Source of the DNA: Bdellovibrionales bacterium
GTDB taxonomy: Bacteria > Bdellovibrionota > UBA1018
Assembly (NCBI GenBank): GCA_018266355.1
Contig: JAFEAP010000006.1
Location: forward strand, 1-64,000
Length of the DNA: 64,000 nt
Direction of reading: 5' to 3'
A program made the position numbers and the translations under genes. The notes under the pieces were generated by a model. The model was not told the DNA's origin, searched no databases, and saw nothing but the letters and a program-made list of their open reading frames with translations. Of this stretch, positions 57,798-64,000 are shown piece by piece; positions within the stretch are counted from its first letter, which is position 1, and each line of letters starts with the position of its first letter.

Positions 57798-58958
57798 ATG
57801 CGACGGAACGGTACCAAAACCCGATTTTGGATCGTCCTCGGACTGTTCGCCTCGCTTTCGCTCCCCCTACCGGCGCGCGCCGACGTAAACGGATGCCGCG
57901 ATTCATTCGCGACGGAGACGGGCCTATCCGATCTTTACTCCGAATTAGTCGACCAGGTCTGCCAGACCTTCGAGCAAAAGTTTTCGAAGGTGACGACGGA
58001 TTTCGCCTCCACGAGCGAAGCGAACCTTCGCGCGATTTCGGACGCGCTCCGCCTCTCCCTCGGACCGAGCCGTTTCGAATCGCTTTGGGCTTCGAGCCTT
58101 CCGCTGGTCGATTCCGTGAAACGGAAACTCGTCGTTCAGTCTGAAACCAGCTTGAAATCGGCGCTTTCGATTTTGGATTCGGAGTTCTACAGCAAGGACG
58201 AGCTGATCCGGAGGAAAATACTCCCTCTCGACAGCAAACTTCACGGAGCGACGACCTACGCCATCGACGGGAAGATCGGCCAACAAGACGCCGTCTTCCT
58301 CGCGATCAAACCGACCGACATCCAAGCGAATCACGTCGGAGACGCCGACTACATTTTCGGCGACGTGAAGTTCGTTTTCGACGAGAACGTCCTCGACCGA
58401 GGCTATTTTACTCTCTATCCGTTCGACAATTCCCCCGAAGAATTCCGGCTCCGGACGAAGGGCGGGGCGTCGAACTCGAATCTGAAGGGCGCGATCGACC
58501 TCTACCGGAAGTTCCTATTCTCGGGCAAGTCGGCGCTGAACGAGCTGATTCACCTATCCTTGGTTCAGTCTCTTTCGGAGGCGTCGGACCGAACCCGCAT
58601 CCTCACCCAGGAAATCCTGGGCGCCTACACGCGATTTCCGCGACCGCTCGAGTTGACTCAGGAGCTGAAACATTACTGGTCTTTCTGGGAACTGAAGGTG
58701 CCCACTCGGCTTTCACTCGACCGCCTTTCCGCGATCCAACTCCGGAAATCCCTGACCGACGAAGAAATCGGCCAATTCGTCAAAAAGGCCCGTCAGTTCG
58801 CCGAGAAAACCGGCCGCACGACTCGAGTGACCGAAGGGTTCGATCAGGTCGGATACGATCTCTCGATCGCCCGCGGCGCCCAAGGCAATCACGGATACTA
58901 CGAGTTCGTTCGAATCGAATTCGGTCCGGCGTCGCCCGAAGTTACCCAAACGAAATGA
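57798..58958 (+). CDS. Exported protein, unknown function
   Basis: 386 residues starting directly at the previous stop. Signal peptide (about 7-28, ending ARA), then a soluble, helix-rich protein (FATETGLSDLYSELVDQVCQTFEQKFSKVTTDF..., ALNELIHLSLVQSLSEASDRTRILTQEIL...). Two Cys near the mature N-terminus (GCRDS, VCQTF). I recognise no family. Codon use is somewhat less GC-rich than the neighbours. Confidence 0.68.
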   Translation: MRRNGTKTRFWIVLGLFASLSLPLPARADVNGCRDSFATETGLSDLYSELVDQVCQTFEQKFSKVTTDFASTSEANLRAISDALRLSLGPSRFESLWASSLPLVDSVKRKLVVQSETSLKSALSILDSEFYSKDELIRRKILPLDSKLHGATTYAIDGKIGQQDAVFLAIKPTDIQANHVGDADYIFGDVKFVFDENVLDRGYFTLYPFDNSPEEFRLRTKGGASNSNLKGAIDLYRKFLFSGKSALNELIHLSLVQSLSEASDRTRILTQEILGAYTRFPRPLELTQELKHYWSFWELKVPTRLSLDRLSAIQLRKSLTDEEIGQFVKKARQFAEKTGRTTRVTEGFDQVGYDLSIARGAQGNHGYYEFVRIEFGPASPEVTQTK

Positions 58959-59041
58959 CCGCGAGAGCCTCGCATCGGGCGTGGCTTTCGCGGTCACTCG
59001 TTTGTCCGGAGGGATCGTGCGCCCTTCTGGATGAACGGGAA

Positions 59042-59422
59042 TCAGGATAGATAGGCCGTCGAACTCGGAACGTCCACGCGAGGTCCGGGCATTCCGTGTT
59101 CGGCGCTCATTCGCTTTTCGATTTGATTCAGCTTGTTGTAGACGCCGAGGAGGATGAAGCACGGCGCCCAAAGCCCGACGAAGCTGGCCGCGTCGGCCTC
59201 TTTCTTTTTCGCCGCCATCAGCGCGGCGGAGCCGATCATGCTGACCGCGGCCAAGCCGAGGAACGAGACGAACGGCATTTTTCCGAGTTGCTCGTCGATC
59301 GTTTTCGTCACTCTACCGCCCGGCTCGCGGAATTCGCCGACCGTGACGTCGCCGTTCGGATAGGTCCCCGTGACGTCGGATTTCTTGGTCTCTTTCGTTT
59401 CGTCGTAGGTCGAGGTCTTCAT
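59042..59422 (-). CDS. Two-helix membrane protein, sigma-54 promoter
   Basis: 126 residues from ATG 59422 (TAAAGGAG upstream; the longer frame from 59479 starts before the predicted transcript). Hydrophilic N-terminal 45 residues (KTSTYDETKETKKSDVTGTYPNGDVTVGEFREPGGRV), then two membrane helices (FVSFLGLAAVSMIGSAALMA and FVGLWAPCFILLGVYNKL) and a basic tail. Similar to small stress-associated membrane proteins but no family named. A near-consensus -24/-12 promoter is placed 15 bases ahead. Confidence 0.7.
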   Translation of the reverse strand: MKTSTYDETKETKKSDVTGTYPNGDVTVGEFREPGGRVTKTIDEQLGKMPFVSFLGLAAVSMIGSAALMAAKKKEADAASFVGLWAPCFILLGVYNKLNQIEKRMSAEHGMPGPRVDVPSSTAYLS

Positions 59423-59446
59423 AAAATCTCCTTTACCGGCGTGAAA

Positions 59447-59463
59447 ATGCAACCGACGTGCCG
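59447..59463 (-). promoter_or_regulatory. Sigma-54 promoter of the gene at 59422 (minus)
   Basis: On the minus strand CGGCACGTCGGTTGCAT: GGCACG, N4, TTGCA, with GG-N10-GC. The predicted start near 59437 leaves a 15-base leader containing AAAGGAG. Just upstream the minus strand reads AGTGGGGCGAATCC (59480-59467), a copy of the GGGGCG element. The same bases form a hairpin (CGACGTGCCG / CGGCACGTCG) that may also end phoH. Confidence 0.7.
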
Positions 59464-59515
59464 GGGGGATTCGCCCCACTCGGCACGTCGTGCGTTTTTT
59501 CCGATGAAGAAAATC

Positions 59516-60844
59516 TTAGAGCAGGTTCGACGCGAGCTCGGAGAGCTTCGAACGCTCGCCGCGGCTGAGCGTGATGTGCGCCGCGATCGATTCGTCCTTG
59601 AACCGCTCGACGAGGTGAACGAGGCCGTTGTTCGCGGCGTCGACGTACGGGTTATCGATCTGGAACGAGTCGCCGGTGAGGACGATCTTCGTGCCGTCGC
59701 CGGCGCGGGTGATGATCGTCTTGATCTCGTGCGGAGTCAGGTTCTGGGACTCGTCGACGATCAGGTACTGCTGCGGAATCGAACGACCGCGGATATAGGT
59801 CAGCGGTTCGATCTGGAGCAGGCCTTGATTCATGAGTTCCTGGGCTCCGCGGCCCGCGCCGCGACGGGAAGCTCCGCCCTTCGCGCCGCCCGTGGCGCCG
59901 AAAAGGAAGTCGACGTTGTCGTAGATCGGCTGCATCCACGGGTTCAGCTTCTCTTCGATGTCGCCCGGCAGGTAACCGATGTCCTTCCCGAGCGGGAAGA
60001 CCGGACGCGAGACAAGGAGACGATGATATACGCCTTCGTCGACGGTTTTCGCGAGACCGGCCGCGATCGCGAGGAGCGTCTTCCCGGTACCGGCTTTACC
60101 GACGAGCGAGACGAGTTTGATCTCGTCGTTGAGTAACGCGTCGATCGCGAACGCCTGCTCGGAGTTCTTCGGGAAGATCCCCCAGAGGCCCTCCGTCGGC
60201 TTGATCACCGGGACGAGGCACTCGAGTTCCTTCGAGTAGCGACCCATGGCGGTGTGGTTCGGGTTCGCCGAGTCTTTCAGGATGACGTATTGGTTCGGTT
60301 TGAACTTCGCGTCCGCGTAGGCGAGTTTCTTGTTCGCGTAGAATTCGTCGACAAGGTGGGCGTCGACGGAAACCGTCTGCACGCCGGTGTAGAGCTGCTC
60401 GGGCTCGACCGAATCCGGTTCGTAATCTTCGGCGATGATTCCGAGGGCGTCGGCCTTGATCCGGAGGTTGATGTCCTTCGTGACGAAGACGATCGGGCGC
60501 TTCGGCTGCTCTTTCTTCAGCGTGATCGCGAGGGCGAGGATGCGGTTATCCGCCTTGTCCATCTGGAGCTCGAAAGGCAGCGGCTGCTCCGTGCCGAGCT
60601 CGACGGTGAGGATCCCGCCGTTCGGGAGTTTCACGCCCTTCGAGAGCTCGCCGTCCGAACGCATATTGTCCACGAGGCGCGAGAAATGCCGCGCGTGCCG
60701 GCCGTTTTCGGACATTTCGCGTTTGAAGCGATCGATTTCCTCGACGACGACGATCGGGATGATGATGTCATTATTCCCGAATTTGAAGATGGCGTTGGGG
60801 TCGAAGAGGAGGACGTTCGTGTCGAGAACGAAGGCTTTTCTCAA
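59516..60844 (-). CDS. PIN-PhoH family ATPase (PhoH2-like)
   Basis: 442 residues. N-terminal PIN domain (1-140, FVLDTNVLLFDPNAIFKF..., KADNRILALAI, VFVTKDINLRIKAD), then a PhoH ATPase with Walker A GKAGTGKT (about 247-254), DESQNLTPHEIKTIITRAGDGTKIVLTGD and RSKLSELASNLL end. The PIN-PhoH fusion is typical of PhoH2 proteins, proposed to be RNA helicase-nucleases. A Gly/Arg-rich insertion (GATGGAKGGASRRGAGRGA) interrupts the ATPase. Confidence 0.93.
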   Translation of the reverse strand: MRKAFVLDTNVLLFDPNAIFKFGNNDIIIPIVVVEEIDRFKREMSENGRHARHFSRLVDNMRSDGELSKGVKLPNGGILTVELGTEQPLPFELQMDKADNRILALAITLKKEQPKRPIVFVTKDINLRIKADALGIIAEDYEPDSVEPEQLYTGVQTVSVDAHLVDEFYANKKLAYADAKFKPNQYVILKDSANPNHTAMGRYSKELECLVPVIKPTEGLWGIFPKNSEQAFAIDALLNDEIKLVSLVGKAGTGKTLLAIAAGLAKTVDEGVYHRLLVSRPVFPLGKDIGYLPGDIEEKLNPWMQPIYDNVDFLFGATGGAKGGASRRGAGRGAQELMNQGLLQIEPLTYIRGRSIPQQYLIVDESQNLTPHEIKTIITRAGDGTKIVLTGDSFQIDNPYVDAANNGLVHLVERFKDESIAAHITLSRGERSKLSELASNLL

Positions 60845-61061
60845 TGGGGGCTCCCGGGGTTCATCCTTGAATGGACGGTTTGCAATGCAGGTAAAACCGA
60901 TCGCGCGCCATTCTTCTGGCGCACCTTTAGGGTAAACGAGTCGCCCGGCCCCCCCAAACGAAAAACCCTAACGCTTTGCGCGGTTTAGCTCTTCCCAATT
61001 TCGAACTAAACAAAATCAGTTTGTTTGCTTTTCTGGGCTGTACTCCACATTTCCTCAAGCC

Positions 61062-61067
61062 TATAAT
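61062..61067 (+). promoter_or_regulatory. Possible -10 box for the repeat lipoprotein gene
   Basis: TATAAT 46 bp before the ATG, in an AT-rich patch. The hexamer at -35 spacing (TGTACT) is a weak match, so support is modest. Confidence 0.4.
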
Positions 61068-61112
61068 TGAGTGATCCGATCAGATATTGGGCTAGATCGG
61101 CCTGAAGGACGT

Positions 61113-64000
61113 ATGTTGAATCCCAGTGAACGCAGTCTAGGAGCCCTCCGGGCGCTCGCGATCGCCATCGCGTGCGCGGGCGCGCTCTCGGGTTGCGTTT
61201 CGGACACCGTCAAGAGCGCGACCTCCGGCGACGCGGGCACGAACTCCGTGACCCGCTCGCTCGCGTTCGCCGAAGCGCCTTCCTACGATCTCGGGATCGT
61301 CGCGGGCGGGTCGACGACGCTCGTCCGGCTCTCGGTGAACACCACGGGAACCGGCGACGCGACGATCACTTCGACCTCGAACAGCGATTCGAATTTCACT
61401 TTCAACGGCGGCACCTTCCCTGGCACCGGCGGAACCTGCGCCCAACCGATCCAAGGCAACTGCTCCGTCGCGGTTCTCTTCACCGCGCCGACCAGCATCG
61501 GCATCTACTCGGACACCGTGACCATCAACTACACCTCGGGCACGAACTCCGGTTCCGCGACGGTCATCCTGAGCGCTTCGGTCACTCTCGCTCCGGCGAT
61601 CACGATCAACGGCGCCGCCCCCTACTCCTTCGGCACGAAAAACGTCGCCTCGAGCACCGACGCGACCCTCACCGTCGCGAACGCCGGCGGCGTCGGCGCC
61701 GCGAGTCTCGGCTTCAGCGGCCTCTCCGCTCCGATCGCGTTCAAAGGCGGCTCTTACCCGGGCACCGGCGGAACCTGCGGAACCTTCCTCGCGAGCGCGG
61801 CCTCGTGCACGATCGTCGTGAACTACGCTCCCGTTTCCGCGGGCTCGACCTCGCGCACCCTCACCGCGAGCTACACGAACGGCGGGACGAGTTCGTACAC
61901 CTCGGCGATCGCCGTGAGCGGCACCGCCGTCACGCTCGCCTCGCTCACTTTCCTCACGCCGGTCGCGAATCCGTACGACTACGGGAACGTCACCGTCGGA
62001 TCGACCCTCGATGCGACGTTCACCCTCTCGAACGGCGGCGGCCAATCCGCGACCGCGCTCTCGGTCTCGGGCCTCGGCGCCCCGTTCAATTACAAGGGCG
62101 GATCCTACCCGGGAACCGGCGGAACCTGCGGCGCCTCGCTCGGCGCCGGCTCGACTTGTACCCTCGTCGTCACCTACTCGCCGACCGCGGCCGTGCTGAG
62201 CTCGACCACGCTCGACGTCGCTTACGGCGACGGGTCGGGTTCCACCGTCCACGTCACGAAAGGCCTCCAGGGCACCGGCCTCCCCGTCGCGCTGCTCGCG
62301 ATCTCGAACGGTCCGACCTACGACTACGGCCAGCACGTGATCGGCTCGAACACCGACGCCACCCTCACCGTCACGAATTCGGGCGGCAGCACCGCGACCG
62401 CGATGAACGTCACCGGTCTTTCCGCGCCGTTCGCGTTCAAAGGCGGCTCGTTCCCGGGCACCGGCGGAACCTGCACGACCTCGCTTGCGGCGGCCGGCAC
62501 CTGCACGCTCGTCGTGACCTTCTCGCCGACCGCCTCGACGGTTTCGAACGCGACGCTCACCCTCGGTTACAACAACGGCGCGACGACGACGAACACGACT
62601 CGCGCGCTCACCGGCCAGGGCGGCACCGCGGCTTTGCTCGCCCTGAACGGCGGCGCGACTTACGCCTTCGGGTCGAAGAGCATCAACACGTCCACCGACG
62701 CGACCCTCACGATCGCGAATTCGGGCACGCTCACGGCGACGGCTTTGAACCTGACCGGCCTTTCGGCCCCTCTCTCCTTCAAGGGCGGGACCTATCCGGG
62801 AACCGGCGGAACGTGCGCGGCGACCCTCGCCGCCTCCTCTTCCTGCACGATCGTCGTGACTTACGCGCCGACCGTCGCGGGCGCCACGAGCCAAACGCTG
62901 AACGTCGGTTACTATAACGCCTCCACGACGACTTCGACGTCCCAACTCGTCACCGGAACCGGCCTCGCTTACGCGCTCCTTTCGATCACCGCTCCGACGG
63001 CGATTCCGTACGATTACGGAAACGTCACCGTCGGGAAGGCCACCGACGTGACCTTCACCGTCTCGAACGGCGGCGGCCAGTCCTCGACCGCGATGGGAGC
63101 GACCGGGCTATCGGGCGCGATCCTCTTCAAAGGCGGCGCCTATCCGGGAACCGGCGGAACGTGCGCGGCGACCCTCGCCGCGGCCTCGACGTGTACCCTC
63201 GTCGTGACCTTCACTCCGGCCGCGGCCGTCGTCTATTCGAAGACGATGGACCTCGCCTACGCCGACGGCTCGGGATCGACCGTCCACCTCACCCGCGGCA
63301 TCGACGGCACCGGCATTCCCCCGGCGGTCCTCACTCTTTCGGGCGGAACGACTTACGACTTCGGGACCCACACGATCGCCTCGAACACCGACGGCACGCT
63401 CACGGTGACGAACACCGGCGGCAGCCCGGCGACGTCCCTCGCCGTGACCGGAATCTCGGCGCCGATCACTTTCAAGGGCGGTTCGTTTCCGGGCACCGGC
63501 GGAACTTGCACGACGACGCTGAACGCGTCTTCGAGTTGCACGCTGGTCCTTCGTTTCACGCCGTCCGCGACCGCGACGACGAACGAAACGCTTTCCCTCG
63601 GCTACGACGACGGAGCGAACACCCAGAGCGTGACCCGCGATCTCACCGGCGTCGGCGGCAGCGCGGCGGTGCTCGCCCTGAACGGCGGCGTGACCTACGC
63701 GTTCGGGTCGAAGAACGTCGGCAGCTCGACCGACGCCACGCTCACGATCGCGAACTCCGGAACGCTCGCGGCGACCTCGCTGAATCTGACCGGGCTCTCG
63801 GCTCCGATCACCTTTAAGGGCGGCACCTACCCGGGAACCGGCGGCACCTGCGCCGCCTCGCTCGCGGGCAGCTCGTCGTGCACCGTCGTCGTGACCTACG
63901 CGCCGACTTCGGCCGGTGCGACTTCGAAAACGCTGAACGTCGGTTACTTCGATACGAATTCGACCACCTCGACGAGTCAGTCGATCACCGGCACCGGCGT
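61113..64000 (+). CDS. Choice-of-anchor-D repeat lipoprotein (partial, runs off the end)
   Basis: At least 962 residues; the frame stays open to the window edge. AAGGAC precedes the ATG; the signal ends in lipobox LSGC. The mature protein is a string of Ig-like, about 115-residue units, each with (Y/F)xFGxxxxxxxxDATLTxxNxG, FKGGxYPGTGGTC and a Cys-x-(L/I)-V-V-x-(Y/F)-x-P-T strand. PGTGGTC recurs eight times about 345 bp apart. Such ASH/HYDIN-like, choice-of-anchor-D domains are found in surface and adhesin-like proteins, common in Bdellovibrionota. Two Cys per unit probably form disulphides. Confidence 0.85.
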   Translation, partial: MLNPSERSLGALRALAIAIACAGALSGCVSDTVKSATSGDAGTNSVTRSLAFAEAPSYDLGIVAGGSTTLVRLSVNTTGTGDATITSTSNSDSNFTFNGGTFPGTGGTCAQPIQGNCSVAVLFTAPTSIGIYSDTVTINYTSGTNSGSATVILSASVTLAPAITINGAAPYSFGTKNVASSTDATLTVANAGGVGAASLGFSGLSAPIAFKGGSYPGTGGTCGTFLASAASCTIVVNYAPVSAGSTSRTLTASYTNGGTSSYTSAIAVSGTAVTLASLTFLTPVANPYDYGNVTVGSTLDATFTLSNGGGQSATALSVSGLGAPFNYKGGSYPGTGGTCGASLGAGSTCTLVVTYSPTAAVLSSTTLDVAYGDGSGSTVHVTKGLQGTGLPVALLAISNGPTYDYGQHVIGSNTDATLTVTNSGGSTATAMNVTGLSAPFAFKGGSFPGTGGTCTTSLAAAGTCTLVVTFSPTASTVSNATLTLGYNNGATTTNTTRALTGQGGTAALLALNGGATYAFGSKSINTSTDATLTIANSGTLTATALNLTGLSAPLSFKGGTYPGTGGTCAATLAASSSCTIVVTYAPTVAGATSQTLNVGYYNASTTTSTSQLVTGTGLAYALLSITAPTAIPYDYGNVTVGKATDVTFTVSNGGGQSSTAMGATGLSGAILFKGGAYPGTGGTCAATLAAASTCTLVVTFTPAAAVVYSKTMDLAYADGSGSTVHLTRGIDGTGIPPAVLTLSGGTTYDFGTHTIASNTDGTLTVTNTGGSPATSLAVTGISAPITFKGGSFPGTGGTCTTTLNASSSCTLVLRFTPSATATTNETLSLGYDDGANTQSVTRDLTGVGGSAAVLALNGGVTYAFGSKNVGSSTDATLTIANSGTLAATSLNLTGLSAPITFKGGTYPGTGGTCAASLAGSSSCTVVVTYAPTSAGATSKTLNVGYFDTNSTTSTSQSITGTG
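61971..64000 (+). repeat. Three-unit block (1035 bp) duplicated in tandem
   Basis: Within the repeat lipoprotein the units follow a higher-order order. The unit at 61971 (PYDYGNVTVG) is matched at 63006 (PYDYGNVTVG), 1035 bp later. The second units (TYDYGQHVIGSNTDATLTVTN / TYDFGTHTIASNTDGTLTVTN) and third units (TYAFGSKSINTSTDATLTIANSG / TYAFGSKNVGSSTDATLTIANSG) match in the same way. 1035 bp equals three 115-codon units. Confidence 0.8.

Noticed and set aside
59454..59490. Simple terminator of phoH
   Set aside because: The hairpin has only a weak T-rich tail in the phoH direction, and its right-hand arm is also a near-perfect -24/-12 promoter; a dual role is possible, so it is reported as a promoter.
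61137..62945. Minus-strand 602-codon frame antisense to the repeat lipoprotein
   Set aside because: Arg/Gly-rich, repetitive because the sense gene is repetitive; the sense frame has signal peptide, lipobox and conserved domains.

Overview
The window is a dense, GC-rich (low-to-mid 60s % by eye) stretch of a Gram-negative chromosome with about 60 genes on both strands, short intergenic gaps and frequent ATGA/GTGA/TTGA stop-start overlaps. Outer-membrane barrels, a TolC-type channel, lipoproteins, a sigma-54 activator and a choice-of-anchor-D repeat lipoprotein suggest a diderm of the Bdellovibrionota / deltaproteobacterial kind. No rRNA, tRNA or marker gene here settles this. No phage, complete insertion sequence or CRISPR array was seen.

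Layout. 1-3.7 kb: end of an unknown gene, then the N-degron set aat / clpA / clpS. 3.9-5.8 kb: a Fic-like enzyme translationally coupled to a receiver-like/HATPase protein. 5.8-9.7 kb: two large secreted paralogous proteins behind a perfect dyad. 9.8-14.3 kb: a small lipoprotein, a four-helix membrane protein, EttA, an unknown exported protein, a 45-residue cationic peptide and YceI. 14.6-19.9 kb: tetR, a TolC-like gene and an RND pump gene, with no adaptor gene. 20-31.4 kb: barrel, EEP hydrolase, PLD-type cardiolipin synthase-like enzyme, CsbD, HPt, an NtrC-family activator, then many small envelope and stress proteins and an AsmA-like protein. 31.4-41.5 kb: MFS/OPA transporter, an XRE gene boxed by 31-bp inverted repeats, folE, M48 protease, Nfu, queF, a barrel, typA and a secreted zincin. 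41.6-50.9 kb: CinA-like, photolyase, ClC, Csp, FtsB-eno, START, ABC-F and SRPBCC genes. 51-61 kb: Sth, CpaF ATPase, exported proteins, a cupredoxin-like protein, two unknown genes, a two-helix membrane protein and PIN-PhoH. 61.1 kb to the end: a repeat lipoprotein that runs off the window.

The most interesting pattern is a set of -24/-12 (sigma-54) promoter matches clustered around the NtrC-family gene. Exact GG-N10-GC matches precede a barrel gene (25190), a small basic protein (26621), a DUF1328 gene (27118, minus), an unknown gene (27292), a YqjE/YqjD-like operon (28916, minus) and a hemerythrin gene (29040). A degenerate match precedes csbD. Further exact matches lie before genes at 9832, 57495 and 59422 (minus). 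Most share a second element, roughly YGGGGCGRWWT, just upstream of the -24 box or between divergent promoters. This looks like an undescribed sigma-54 envelope/stationary-stress regulon in which the nearby NtrC-HPt pair is the obvious, unproven, candidate controller.
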